This document shows positions 20,789 through 35,500 of a stretch of 64,000 nt of DNA, in pieces. The first letter of the stretch is position 1. Each line of letters starts with the position of its first letter. The DNA is from Neurospora tetraspora (Eukaryota; Ascomycota; Sordariomycetes; Sordariales; Sordariaceae). Location of the stretch: the NCBI RefSeq assembly GCF_033439725.1, contig NW_026944385.1, positions 4,559,001 to 4,623,000 on the forward strand. The letters are read 5' to 3'. The notes under the pieces are model-generated. The model saw nothing but the letters and a program-made list of their open reading frames with translations. It searched no databases and was not told the DNA's origin. Made by a program: the position numbers and the translations under genes.

Positions 20789-21539
20789 GGTGGGCGGGAT
20801 GGTATCACGATTCGATAGTTGACTGTAGATGTGTTCTTTGGTGTGTCTGTGTGTCTCCCACGTCAACTCGCTCCTCGGATTTGGATTCCATCCTGGTTTT
20901 ATAGGTGCCGATGAGCATTGTTACTGCCTTTCTTTAGCTTGCTTGGTTGGTGGCAGATTCCCGGTAACAGGAAGCCAGAAAAAGGCATCTGTATGCTACA
21001 TCAGCCAGCGAGGTAAAGACAGTCGGGACCCGAGGAAAAAGGAAGCCGCCACGCTGGGCGTTGTGTATGTTGTGGCGTGTACAGCATTGCGGTGCTCTAC
21101 CCAACTTCGATGGCTGACTGACTGTTGGAAGTCGGGAATGTCAAGTGGAAGTTGAAAAAGAGGAAGTTGGACGCGAAATGGGGAGGCACGGGTAGACACG
21201 GGTAGGTGTGGTTCAGAAGTGCCGTGGAAGGCATGTACCTCTACCGGCGTCCGGGTACCTGTGCTTATTGGGCTGCTTGGGGGCCTTCGTTGACCAAATC
21301 CAATGCCTTCCTTCCTTCGTAGTACTAGCCTCCTTCCTTCCTAGGGAGGTTCCTTGACTCGAGCTCGTTCTTTCTGGCCATCGTCGTAATGAGTGGCCTC
21401 TTTCTACGTACAGGTGCGCACCTTCTATCTATCTGTATCGTTAAAGGTACCTTCCCCATGGTGGGTTATGTACGGTGGCCCAAGTGTTGGCTATGCTCAA
21501 TTGAAAAAGTTTGGTCAGAAAATGGCCCGTGTCAACTAT
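20789..21539. other. Promoter side of the hydrolase-like gene and boundary of the AT-rich block
   Basis: Normal GC composition up to about 21540, then an abrupt change to AT-rich sequence. No gene seen. Confidence 0.5.
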
Positions 21540-24030
21540 AGGCACTAGGTATATGCCCAGGCGTATTAGCGTAGATTCAGTTTAGCAATCAAATCCATTT
21601 TACATTGTATATAACTCCGCTTCTCTATATACTTTAATATATATAAATACTTTTATTATAATAATAACTTATTACTTATTGATAATTGTAATATAGTAAA
21701 ATTAATTTGTAAGCGTATATTATATATAAGACTAACGTATATTTATTTTAAATTAACGTTAAAGAAGGAAAGTATATCCGTTAATAAAGAAAGCAATATT
21801 ATTATAAAACTCTAGCCCTATATTTTTAAGGGTAAATCCATTACCTAAAATATAAATAATAATAAAATATTTAAAAAATTAAATAGTAATTAATGTAACG
21901 AAAAATGTCTTTGCTTCGTTATTAAGAAATTGGTCGATTATAATATTAATGAAGCTTATACCGTTTTAGTTATAAACTAAGTAAAAATACCTATTTAAAT
22001 TAATTAATCAATATTAAAAGTAATTAAATTTAATAAAAAAATATAGATTATTATCCGCTGCCTAAGTTTTAAGGGATATTAAGTGAAGGGAGAGCTAATT
22101 ACTTCGGTTTTAAAGTAAGACCGCCCCGAACAATTTATCGGCTTGGCCCGTCATCTTTTTAGCGCTAAGACTAATATAAGCCCCTATACTAAGTATATAA
22201 TTATTAATAACTATAATCCTTTCGCCAATTACGTTTCCGGCAGCAAATTTATTAATAAGAGTACTTATATTAATTATTATTATAAAAGCGAGGGTAAAAA
22301 GTTTTCTTTGCGCAAGGGTATATTATATTTTTATTCTTTTTTAATTATTATATTTATTTATTCATATTCTTTTTAGCTTTTGAGAAAGCTGAAGAGAAGA
22401 AAAAGTAAAGTAAGGTCACCTTTTTTACTAAAATTATTCGTAGCTATAAAGTTAAGGATTTAAAGAGGATTTTAGTTTGGGTTCGCGTTGAAATTGTAAA
22501 GCATAAAGCTAAAATACGTTAAACGCTGAGTAATAAATTAAAAGTAATTATATAGTTAGGGTTCAAACGTATTTTATACATTTAAATAATTACTTTTAAA
22601 AGACTTTTTTATTCTATTAAGGACTATAAAATGTATAAAACGTTTTATATTTATTATATTTAAAATGATAATAATAAAAAGAAAATAAAAAGCTAAAAAC
22701 TAGGGCCTTACCTGATTTAAATATTAAATTAATAATAAAAGTTTTAAGAACTTTTATTTAATAACTATAATTCAAACCCTCTAGTACTAAAGTCCGTTAG
22801 ATTCCTAAATTATATTAAAGGTAGAAATAGAACGCTATTTAAATATATTTCCTTTAAAAGGTTTTATTCTTTTGAAAGTTATATATTTTATGAATTTATT
22901 ATTAATTTCATTAAAATATATTTATTTGACCGTTTTAATAAAGAGCATAATCTTCATTATTATTAGTATTAGGTTTTTAAATTACTTGTAATTGAATAAT
23001 ATTTTAAACCTTATAAGAATTTGAGGAATTCTATAATAAAATTAAAAAACTATATTTAATACTTAACAAAAATATTTAAATACTTCTTTCCTAAGGGATT
23101 ATATAAAATTGTAATTAAAGGTATATTAAATTCCGGTAGTAAAAATATTTATATTATAAATCGATTCCAAAAATTATTGAACGTAAATATAAAAATATAA
23201 AGTCAAAATCTTTAAAAGTAAAAAGAACGGTTAACGGTTATTTAATAAAGATATTTAATATATAATTATTATACTAAATAATAGATTAGTTAGAATATAA
23301 CCATATAATATTTAATTATTATAAAATCCTTTTTTCTTTTAAAGAAGTTTCCTTCTTATAGATTTTTTAAATTATTTAATTATTTTATAAATAATATAAT
23401 TATAAGGTTGCGTATTTCGTCTTCTAAGAATTATAAAGATAATTCTTTTAATTCCGTAAATCAAAAAGAAATAAAAAGATTATTTTTAAATTTTAAAAGG
23501 TTTCAAAATTAAAAGAATAAATAGTTCCCTTATTAATAAAGGTCTTAATTTACCTTAATTAAATTATATACACTACAGTTTGATTTTAAGCCGTTTAATA
23601 TAATTTAAATTCTTTATATACTTTTTATAAAGGTTAGAATTATATATAAAGTAGAATTTCAATTGCGAATATTTAATTCAATTTATTCGATTTTATTTAA
23701 TTGAACAAATAATATATATCTTTATACAACCTATCTATTAAACAAAATATATATTTAATATTTATATAAATAATTTAATTTAAAACTCTTATACCTATCC
23801 TAAAGGGCGTGCCATGCTTATACCCCCGGTTGGCCATCAAGCCATACCATAATACTTACTACCAAAATAGTTTTTAACATTTAAAGGAGAGACTAACTAC
23901 CTCCAATTAAATTTAATTCTTTTTAGTTTTTTCTCAACAAGTACCACCCTTCTATATCTCTTATTACCCTCCTAAACGTTTACCTACTACCCATTATTTA
24001 ACTTCATAGTTTTATAGTATTTACGTAACC

Positions 24031-24671
24031 TACTTGGGGGTTGGGCGGGCGGCTTGGAAACCTTTTGTCAACCCCCTCTCATTAAGTAGGGGGAAAAATA
24101 TTCTGGGACAAACTTTTAATTTGGGATATCTGAAATATTAGCGTGCACTATATAAAACTATTAGTGCGAAGATCTAACGATGATAACCACATCCACTAAT
24201 TTTCTAAAATTCTGGCAAAAGTCCGGAAGCAAGGAAGGGGTATAAAGAATACTCCCTTAAAGTTTCAAAAAATTATCTTCTAAACTAGGCGAACGGTGGC
24301 TTCTAGACTTTGTATCGACACCAAACATTGTCATTTTTGGTATCGCGAAACCGCCGAGCTAAATTACGCTTCAACGGCAACGAAGTATACAACATGGAGA
24401 TTTCTCGCCAACGACTCGTTCAAAATTGATGCAACTTTGAGGATACCTCTATTAGAGCCTTATTATTTTTCCCAAATTTTGCCAGATTTTTAGAAAATAG
24501 TAGTGTAGTTTAAGGGTAGTTGCATCTTCCCACTAACAGTTTTCTATGGTGCACGCTAATATTTCAGATGTCCTAAATTAAAAGTTTGTCGTAGAATATT
24601 TTTTCCCTCTACTTAATGAGTAAGGGTTGACAAAAGGTCCCACCACCGAACCGCACTACAACCCCTAAGTA
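24031..24671. mobile_element. Fold-back/TIR element of about 640 bp (MITE-like)
   Basis: The left arm (24031 to about 24225) is matched in inverted orientation by the right arm (about 24475 to 24671) over roughly 200 bp. Shared blocks include CCTTTTGTCAACCC, TCATTAAGTAG, GACAAACTTTTAATTT and ATCTGAAATATTAGCGTGCAC. The outer ends read TA-CTTGGGGGTT and AACCCCTAAG-TA, compatible with a TA target duplication as in Tc1/mariner elements. The centre has a 65-codon open frame (24296-24493) with no recognisable domain. It is far less AT-shifted than its surroundings. Confidence 0.7.
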
Positions 24672-25600
24672 CTTCTACTCTAATATCTTCCGTACGCTAC
24701 CCTGAAATTAACGTTCGCTATTCGGACATTTTAGTTGACTATTTAATATAGCTAATATATACCGATTATAATTAACCGCTCGTCATTAAAATAATATTTT
24801 TTAATATGCTGGAAACTGCTTTGGTTATAGATTTAAACTCCTTAATAAATACCCTTACCCGTCTACCTCCATTTACCTAAATTAATATTACTATCGTTCC
24901 TTATACTAATTGTACTAAAAAACGAATATTTATTATCCCTACTATTTCCGTCCCGACGGCTATAGAAAATATTTCTCTTAGCGAAATTATAGAAATTAGT
25001 ATAATTTACTGTTAATAAACCGTTTCCTTAATTAAAAAAACTTCGCTTTAAAATATTCGATTAATTATTTTCAATTAGTATTTAAAATATATTAAATATT
25101 AAAAGGGTAAGAAGGGGCCTATTGTAAACGATAAGCTCCTATAATATTTTATTTATATTTATATTAAACCCTATATTTTAATTGAGAGGCTATTCGATAA
25201 TTACTTCTATTTTATTTATTAAATTGGCGAATAGTATATATTTAATAAGAAGGCCCCTAAGGATACTGATATTAATAAGTTTAAATTTGTTAGTACCGAC
25301 CCTTTTTTAAATAATAATAAAGTATAGTTTATTAACTTTTGTATAGAACTATGAAAGCCGATTAATTTTAATAAGTTTAAAAAAAAGGTAGAGATTATAA
25401 ATAAAGCGAAAAGAAACTAGCCTGTAATAGTTACTCTTATCTAAATTATTATTATAAGGGATAATAATAATTCCGCCAACCCCGACGCTATTTATAAAGT
25501 AATAATGTTAAAGCGTACGCGAAAGTAGGCCGTTTCTCTACGTAACGAGAACTCCGCTTCTTCTCCTACTTTTAAACGGATATTAATTTTAAAAAGAAAC

Positions 25601-25744
25601 ATTAAGTAGGAGCCGGGTATTAAGAAGGAACCGGGCGTTAAGAGGGAACTGGCTATTAAGAAAGAATCGGGTATTAAAATGGAATTAGGGACGAGAACGC
25701 AGCCGGGTATTAAAAAGGAATTAAGTATAAAAGCAGAGCCTAAT
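25601..25744 (+). repeat. 18-bp tandem repeat array in a RIP-mutated frame
   Basis: About eight units related to ATTAAGAAGGAACCGGGC, i.e. a six-residue I-K-K-E-P-G repeat on the plus strand. Stops inside units (TAG for expected CAG) fit C to T mutation. Probably part of a dead transposon protein. Confidence 0.6.
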
Positions 25745-28700
25745 ATAATACAAGCGCTAAAAATTAAATAAGAGTACTAAATTAAATAGGGGGTAGTATT
25801 AATTAAAGTATAAGCGTAAAGAAAGAATTTAATTTAAAAGAAGAAGTGGAATATAAGGATATTCCCTCCTCTTCCTAATAGTAAGCTAGGCTCTAAAAAG
25901 AAAATAATATAGAAGATAATAAGCAGGGGTTAGTAAATAGTGATATTATTATATTGGATTATTTTATCTTAGATAAAGAAGATTTTATTAATTTAGCCGA
26001 TACCGAAGAAATTCCCGCGTACTTTATAAGGGGCCGAAGAAGTTCGTAACTAATCCGTTCCGATAGTTCTAATTCTACGCCTACCCCGGCCGAAGTACCC
26101 CTAACGCTTTCAGTTCATAATCGCAAATAGTAGACTTTTAAAATATTAACTTTGTTTTTTTATTTACGGACGATCTTTATAATAATAATAGAATTAATAT
26201 TTTATATTTATTTAAACCTTATATTCCTCGCTGTTTTACAATATTTATATTAAATATATTAGAATATAAGTAAAGTATTAAAATTGTAAAGAATATTATT
26301 TTTTCTACTTATTAATATTATAAAATTTAGACTTTTAAAATAGAATTTAATAAACTAGAATAATTAAATATATATTTTATATATATTTAAATAGAGCGTA
26401 AAATTTAAAAATTTAGTAATTGAATAGTATATATAAAAAAATATATTGTTAAACTTCCAAATTCGAATTACGTTTATAAATTCTTTTTTCCTTTTAGCTT
26501 TTTTTTCGTTTTTTTCTTTTTTAATTTATATATTCCTATTTTCGTAAATATAAATCGGTAATCTTTACGAAACTTTATTAACATATTTTATTCATAACGG
26601 GAATATTAATATATATAAGTACGGACCTTTTGATTTTATATTATAAAAATATTATTTACACCTAAACAATATAAATATGTAAATACCCTTTACTATTTAT
26701 TAAATGATACTATTATTTTAATTTACTTATATATCGATAATATCTTTTATAATACTAACGGTCAATTAATTCTAAAAGTACTTAATTATTTTTAATTTCG
26801 ATATTAATTACTTTAATATTTATTACTACTTTCGATTCTATTAATTCCGCCCTCTAATATTTCTATTATCCTATTTGTATCTCCTCCCCCTTATTTAATT
26901 CATTCCTTTACCTTATCGAAGCTACCCGTTAATAATTTTATAAAATATACGGCCGGAATCTTCCGTATTAGCCTATATTCCTTTAATTAATCCCGAAAAT
27001 AATTATATCATTATTAGAATAATTAATTTTAAGTATTTTAAACGTATAGGACGAAATCTTCTATAATTAAAGTGTATAATGCCATTATCTCTTAAGGTAA
27101 ATATCGGTCGATTTCAAAATTGTCTTACTGAATAATATCCTTTAAATATATATATTACGTCTAATCTATTTTATACCAGTAATTAAAAGTTTTAACCTTA
27201 TCATACTTATAATATAAAATTACTAATCTTCTAAATATAATATAACGGCGATTATATTAAGGCCGGATAATATATTAGTTCTAATATTCTATAAAATTTT
27301 AAAATTCGGTTCGAATCCGGAGTATAAAGGTATATAGTAATGCTATATAATTTTTACCTTTAATAAACGCCTACGCATTTATAAATTTGAAATTTTTTAA
27401 AATAACTTTACTACCGTTAAATTAAAGCCGATTATACGTAATCGGGGGAAATTTACCATTTAAAAAAGCGTTCGGCTATTGTATGATTACTTTTATTAAC
27501 TTTTAATATATTAGTTATTAGTACTTTTTCTTCGGAGGAAAATATTTTATATATTGAACGGTCGTTCCGGACTATATATTAGTAATATTTAGTTCTTTTT
27601 TACTATATTATATTAAGTAGGAAGGTTTTCCTTACTAGTATCTGGCTTAAAAATAACGATTAAATTTAGGGCTATCCGCTAGGGTTTTAAAATCCGTTAA
27701 ATTTTATTCCCGATTACAATATAATAGAATCTACTTACTACTATATTAACTTTATTCCTATAATTAAATCGTATTTATATTAATATAAATTTATATTTCC
27801 TAATAATTTCTATTTAATAATAAAAAATAAACATCGCTATCGTTATAAATATATCAATATAGAATTATAGGACGTAGTAGAAATATATATTAATACCCAT
27901 ATATATTTTAATACTAAATTCGCATGATTTTAAATAAATATTAATATACTATATATAATTCAGATTAAATATAATCTACCCGCCCTTATAGCATTATAGA
28001 AAGTCTAATTTCTCTTATATTACATTACGTACGGGAAATAGTCTTTGAAATAAGAAAATAATAATTCCTGAAGTACATAAATGTTGAAAAACTTCGCAAA
28101 ATAATATTATAATTCCCGTTTACTTAATTTTTAAATAAAAAAAACTTTGTCCGAATATTTTATTCTATTAAAAATAGCGTATACTTTATTGAGTTTCTTT
28201 TAACGAATTTTAAGCGTATATTTTCGAAAGATATTCAACCGTTTTTATAGTATTTATAAACTATATAAAGAAATTATAAAATTACGGTTTTAGAGTAAAA
28301 TTAATAATTCTTTATCGGTTACTTGTAATTCGAAATAGATTATTTTAATCTATTCGCAAAATTCATTGGTAGGAAGAATGTTTAATCCCCGTTAAAGCAT
28401 AATTTCTAAAGTTTTAAAGAAACGGCCTAGCATTAAAGTATTTATTATAGTATTAAATTGTTTTCCTAAACCTTTTAAAATATTATTGCGGGAAAATTTA
28501 TTTGTGTATGCTTGAAAGATAAAGTCTATATAAGGGCGGAAGTTAGTATATGTACGAACTATTATAAAAAAGTAATATATAGTAAGGCTTTAAAGTATTG
28601 TATAATTTATTTAATAAGTAATTAATACTTCGTAGTTATATTAAAGAACGGGCGACCTCTTGCTATATTTGAATATGATTTTCCCGGGAGTATAATTAGA

Positions 28701-29416
28701 ATTAATTGATATATATCGGAGGCAATTGGTCGTAATGTCCCAAACTAATTTAAATTCCCTTATAAGATACCTAGTACGGACTCGTATAAATAAAGCTCTA
28801 TATTTCTATATAGCCACTTAAAGATCAAAGATTATTAGCAATTTATTTTCTATTCTTTATTTAATTATATTCCTTAAAAGATTTATAATATATATATATA
28901 GAAAATATATATAAAAGCGTTTAAAAAGATAACCTTTTAATAAATAGTCTAATTCTTATATTTACTCATTTTTAATAAAAATATAGATTTTCTAATTGGG
29001 TTTTCTTTTAAAAGGTAAATTATTATTTATACAAATATATAAATATATATAATTAAGTTTTTAAAATTATAAAAATATTTTTTAGAATTACCTTCGTTAA
29101 TTAATACCGGACCGATATATTTATATAGATTTCTAGTAGTAAAGGTTATAGACCTACCCCTTCCAGTAAATAATTACTTACTGGGCTCGGATATGCCTGA
29201 TAAAATAACGATTATTATAAGATATATTAATATTATAGGATTACCTATGACTGTGCCTTGCACATGCATGGCTCCCGCTATTAGTAGTCGAGCTTCGTGC
29301 CGTACTATTACTACTATACTATTGGCTAATAGTATATTACGTATATGTGTACGTGCAAGTCTAGCTCTAGGTATGGTTTAGCCCTACCTTATATCGCTAA
29401 ACCTCTATATACTTCT

Positions 29417-29678
29417 TATTATAGGGCGAGAGGGCACCGTTAGGGGTAGGGCAAGATATACGTTGTTGTACGAGGGAGAGAAAGGGAAGTGTGCATAGAG
29501 GACTGGCTATATGGGCGGGAGCCCAGCAGGCTAGTCCGTGCACGCGCACGTAAGGCTGCACGTAATTGGAATATGTAACCAGTGCGTAAGTACATAGCTT
29601 TGGACTATAGTATTAATTCTAATATAGTATATATATAGATAGTGTAGTACAACTACATTATAGGCTAGCCTTATAATA
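29417..29678 (-). repeat. 3' LTR of the gypsy-like element
   Basis: 262 bp, aligned without net length change to 36737-36998. The differences seen are mostly G/A and C/T, as expected from RIP. This copy keeps more GC (for example CCGTGCACGCGCACG). Confidence 0.85.
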
Positions 29679-29690
29679 CTATCCCCTTTC
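29679..29690 (-). other. Polypurine tract of the gypsy-like element
   Basis: The minus strand reads GAAAGGGGATAG directly against the LTR. This is the expected second-strand primer and sets the element's orientation. Confidence 0.7.
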
Positions 29691-32572
29691 AAAAGAAGTT
29701 CATAGAGCAAAAAAAAAATCTATATATATGTGAACTAATACTTTTATTACTTTAATAATTCCAATTTAGCCTTCTCCTCTATCGTTAATTCCTCTAGTAG
29801 TACGCCCGGGTCGACCTTAAAACCCTCCTCATTGTAATTTACGAAGTAAGCTCTTAGTATATATTTAAATTAAATATTTATTAATCTTTTTAAAATACTT
29901 GCGAAGGTTACTTTTAAACCTTTAATTTCGTATTTACTTAAGGTACTATTAAGTAGGTATAATATTAGTATAGTTATGGCGGTGGTAGTTTTTCGTTGAA
30001 TAAGGTGGGCGGAGCGCCGCCGCGGGGCCCTTAGAGCGGCCGGTGCCGGTATTAGCGTTAGGTTATTTTGATTAATAGTTAGGGTTTGAAATATTAGTAT
30101 ATTTTAGATATCCGGGGGTATAGGTAAGTTAGGGGATTCGTTATAGAAGTGTTAGAATATCTCTTTGTAATCGATAACGTAATTTTTATGTTCCTAAGTT
30201 AGTTAGTTATTACCTTTCTATTTAATTCGATAGTACTAGCGAGAATTGCCGCCGAATTGGGTATAATTAATAATTTTCTCGAAGTTCTATTCCTCCTATT
30301 CCTTATAATTATCAGTTTTGATTATAACCCGGCCGTCGTTCGCCTTTATATTTAATAACGTATTCTAGCCGGGAAAACCTTTTCCGATTTATAGTTATAT
30401 TATAAATATATAGAATATTAATTAATATTTTATATTCGTCGGGAATACGAAATATATTATATAGCTTTTAGTACGCGTAATATAGAAGGGGCCTTCCTAT
30501 TAAGGGTAAAATTTTAAATATAGGCGCCTGTTGGCAAGGTCTATTATATTTAATAAAATTAAATCACTGGGGCGATATTTAAAGAAATCGACGTATTATT
30601 TATTAGCATTATTTTGATATCGTTATTATATATATTAAATTTATTAAATTATAAAGTCTTCGATTTTTAGAAGTAGTCTAATAATTTCAACACTTTATAA
30701 TATTCTTTTAATTAGGCCGGTAATAAATTTAGGGGAAGTAATATATAAGGTTCGGTATTTATTTTCGGGTAATAATTATAATTAGCGAAGAAGGGTAAAA
30801 TACCCGTTAATAAAGATATAGCATTATTATTAATAAACTCCGTAATTAGTAATTATTTAGCTTAGTCCGTCTACGCCTAATTAATATAAAATTGTAAGAA
30901 TTATTCCATTTTTACGTTAATCTGTTCGGTTTGGGTATTGGTTTAGGGGTAGAAAGCGGACGTTAATTTACGGATAATTAATAATTTCTTATAGAGGGTG
31001 GATTAGAAACGTAATATAAATTAGGTACCTTTATTTAATAGTACGTTATTTAGTAGGCCGTAAATCAAAATAATATAATCGATAAAGTAATTTACGAATT
31101 CTTCCGCCTTTAAAGTTACCGTTATGATATAGTACTATATTTTAATTAAGCGGTCAATAATAATAACAATATATTTAAAGGTTTAATCGAAGTAAGTATT
31201 ATTCGGTAGCGGGGTAATATAATTAATTATAATATCCTTCCATAATATTAAAAATATAGTTACGGGCTTAAAATAATTAGCGGAATTTTGTTTTATTAAT
31301 TTAGTTTTTATATAGGGAAGATATCCCTTATAGAAGATTTTTACGTCGTTATATATACCCTCCTAATAGAATTCGTATTATAGGAGTTTATAAGTAGCGT
31401 TATAATTAGGGTAGCCCGCGCCTAGGGAGTTATATTAGTAATTAATTAGTTAGAATTAGACTTCCTTATTATAAGGGTCAATAATATTTCTATCTTACTA
31501 TTTTATAATATTATTAATAATGTAATATTTAAAGAAAACCTGATAAAAAATAGCTATTAACATTTTACTTCGTTTATTAAATAAAAGACTAATTCTTATA
31601 GGAAAATTAAAACTTTATAATTTATTCGGATTAAATTATTAGTCGATTTATTATCGAGGTTATTTATACTTGATAAATAAAGGGAGAAATTAGCCGCGGG
31701 GTCTTCGAAATAATTGTATTCGAATTATAAGGGGTCTAATAAAGCTTGCTTACGTACTACGAATCTATCGTTTTCTACGTTATTAAGGCAGTCGTTTAGC
31801 TTGCGGCTTAGTACGTTTAGGCGGAGGTTCTTAGAGTTCGGTATATATTTAATTAGAAAGTTCAAACGAAATAAGAATTAGGACTACTATATATAGCGTT
31901 GAGTAAGTGATTTATTAATTATAAAGGTTTATAGGTTTTTATAATTTATTAGGATATTAAAAGGATATTAAACCTTTTCGAATTCTAGCCCCCATTCTTC
32001 CAATACATTAATAATAGCGAGTAAATCTTTATTATAAATATTATAATTATATTCTTAGGACGTATATTTCGTTAAAAAGTAGGTTATTAAGTAAAGGATT
32101 CCGTCGTTTTTATATTAGGAGAAGGTACTTCCTATAATTCATTTAGAAATATTTATTTCTAAGACCGTCTTTTTAGTCTCATTATAAATTTTGAGCACAG
32201 GTCCTTTTATAAAAATTTTCTTTAGTATTTTAAAAGGTTATTAATAAGCGTCGTTTTAAATTTATACGGTATTTTTCTTAGTAAGTTTATAAAGTAAGGT
32301 CGCTATAATCGAAAAACTTTTATAAAATGCCTATAGAAATTCGCGAAGTTTAAAAAGGATTATAAAGATTTTTTAGACTTTAGAATTACCTATTTAGTAA
32401 TAGCTTTTACTTTTTTTAGGTCTATTTCAATGCCCCCTAGGGTAATAATTAATCTTAAGTATTTTGTACGTATTATATAAAATTCGTATTTGTTGATATC
32501 GACGTTAAGGCTTATTTAAGTTAATTAGTCGAAAGTATTATCAATATAGTACTTATAGTCCCGGACGTTATT

Positions 32573-32596
32573 AGAATAAATAAAAATATTATCGAA
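32573..32596 (-). pseudogene. Reverse transcriptase active-site relic
   Basis: The minus strand encodes FDNIFIYS, preceded by ITY, where functional elements have F/Y-x-D-D-I-x-I-Y-S. The Asp to Asn change is a G to A transition on this strand. No open frame survives around it. Confidence 0.75.
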
Positions 32597-35500
32597 GTAA
32601 GTAATTCTATAAATATTAAAAATATTATATAGAATATTATTAATATAGTTTTAGAACATTCCCAGGGCGCCCTATAGTCTAAATAGTATTATTAGGGATT
32701 TAAAGAGGCCGAATTGTATAATAAAAACGGTTAATTATTTGTAGCCTTATTTAATGTAATGCGATTAAAGGTGGTAATAACGTCGAATTTAGTAAATATT
32801 TTAATACGATAAATTACGTTTAGTATTTCTTTAATAAACGGGAGTAGGTAGCGGGATTTCAAAATCATATTATTAATACTTCTATAATTAATATAGATAT
32901 GGATTCTTCCGCCCGGCTTCTTTATAAATAGTATTAAAATAATAGTTTTTAATTACAAAGGTTTAATAAACTTCTTTTTAAAATTGTTATTAATTTATTT
33001 TTTAATAACCTTTAATTCGTTAAGGTTGAAAGGTCGGCCGCGGGCTATTAGGGGTGTGGCTTTTAAGCGGAATTTAAATTTAAAATCGTAGGAATAGTTA
33101 GAAAGTACAATTTTAAATCCTTTCTATCGAAAAGTAATAGTATAATATTAATATTATTTAGGGAATTTAATTTGGATTTGGGCGTCAGTCTTAGGAGGTT
33201 TATCGGCTTTCTCATAAAATTCAGTAATATCTTCTAATATAATTTTGTTATCAAAAACGTTATTAATTATAAAATAATTATTAATAAACTTTTTGTAGTG
33301 GGGGAAGTCTTTATCCTTACTAATAAGGTAAATAAAATTAGTTATTTTTATCGCCCGTAGCGTATCCTCGTTTTCCTTACTAATTAAAGTGTCGATTTAT
33401 TAATAATAATAATTATTAAAGAATTATTTATACTTTTAACCTCTTCTTCCTCATATTTCTTTTATTATATTTTTTATTAAATTATTATTAATATTTCTAA
33501 AGTTTAAGGTTCCTCCCTCCTCCTTTATTTTATCCTCTTTAATTATTTTTTTAATATTCTCCTCTATATTAGTTCGAATCGTAGGGATAATTTATAATTT
33601 GTATTTTTCGGCTAATTAGTTAAAATTCGGTATAGATAGTTCCTTAATATCATTAGGGTTAATAGGGCTTTTAAAAATATTATAGAATTTAATTAGTATA
33701 CGGTAATTAATATTACCAGTACGGACCCCTTTAATTATTCAATAGGGAATTAGAAAAACGCGGGGGCTAATTTAAAATAGTATAGCGGTAAATATTAGTA
33801 TTTGACTTAAATTATTAAAGGTCCCACTAATAAGTATAATCCCTGATTAATTAATAATCCGGTTTTTAAAGTAATCGAATTATTAGTAAGCGGCCCTTCT
33901 TATAATTGTAGAGATAGAGAGGCGGCGTACAGACTCCAATTATAATAATTATAATAATTCCGGTTCCCTCTTGTTAAGGACCTTTTTATAAAAAGGTTTT
34001 TTATAAGTAAGGTACGTATTGGTTATACTAGTCGGAGATATTGAAAGGGCGTACTATTTAATTAACGGAGTGTAATGAAAATAAATTAGAGCTTTATAGG
34101 AGAAGTAATTAAATTATTCGTAGGCGGGGCCGAAATAGAGGGAATTACTAAGTTAATCGATATTAGGAATATAGTAAATTAATTAAAAATAGCTTAAAAT
34201 AAGAAGGTTATTTTTTATTAGGTTGTAAATAAATAGGTCGATAATTTTATAGTAAACGCCTGCTTATATTGTTAATTTAGAGAAGTAGGTAATATTACTT
34301 TTAGTATAGCTATTAGCGAGATAAAAAAGTTTAAGGGTCGCTAATTTAAAATAAAAGAATTAATAACAATAGACGAAAGAGCGGTTAATAAATTTAAGAC
34401 TAGTATAATTACTATTAATTAAAGTAGAATAGTATAATTTATATGGTTTATAAAATAAGAAAATAGAAAGATTTAATAAATTAGGGTATTTATAATAATT
34501 AGTTATTAAAAATGTATTTATTTTTATAGTATTTAACTATATAAGGATAGGCCCTTATCTTGCTCCTCCTTATCCTATAGATTAGGGCCTCTAACCGTAA
34601 TTTAATTAGGAGGCCATACATTTTCCTAACTATAAATAGAACCGTTCTTATTATTTATAACGAGACCGACGAAGTTAAATTAGTAAATAGGAACCGGGTA
34701 GTAGTAATCGCCGGGGCCGGGGGTATTAAGAATTAGAACGTTTATAGTTAGGGTAGCGCTTATAATATTAATTTAATAGCTGCCGCCGTTATAGGAGCGT
34801 TATTAATCGTAACTTTATTAACCCTAAGCGGGCTATTAGCCGCTGGTACCACTATTACCGGTATTATTATTATTATTATTATTATCTTTATTCTTATTTT
34901 TATTCTTATTACGGTTGGAAGGTTTAATTTCCTTCTTAAAATTAATACGAAAGTGGTATTCGGCCGAAAAGTAACCCTTCTTACTATAGCGGGTATATAT
35001 TCCGTTTTTTATATAGAATTTAAAAACTTTATGATTAATTATATGAAAAAACTTAGATATCGGAAACGGATATAGCGTTAAAACTTATAGCGTTACTACT
35101 TTAATTAATATTAAGTTCGAAAATAAAAGTGTTAATACTAATAATAATACTAATTTTATAGAAGGGGTTAGCATTTTTCTTATACCAATTTTTATCCTTT
35201 AGGTTCTTAACTAAATTACGGGCTTTAATAAGTTATTCTTTATATTTACTATTAGCAGGCTAATCGTTCTAATAAATAAGGGTAGTATAAATATATTTGT
35301 TAAGTTTTTAACGAAGGTAATAAACCTTTATATTATTATCGAAACCGTAGCGGTTAATAAGGAGGGTAAATTCCTCTTCGAAGTCTTACTATTTTATTCC
35401 TTTAATTATTTTTAGTTTTTCTAATTCGCAACGGGAGTAGACGATAACGTTAACGTTATTATATTTTTTATTAAATTTATCGAATAATTCGAAGGTAATA

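Noticed and set aside
22143-22376. 77-codon frame in the AT-rich block
   Set aside because: Tyr/Ile/Asn/Lys composition reflects RIP; no intact gene.
24296-24493. 65-codon frame inside the fold-back element
   Set aside because: No transposase motif and too short; kept only as a note in the element entry.
29193-29411. Less AT-rich patch before the gypsy-like element
   Set aside because: A weak inverted similarity (CTTGCAC.. against ..GTGCAAG) is too short to define an element.
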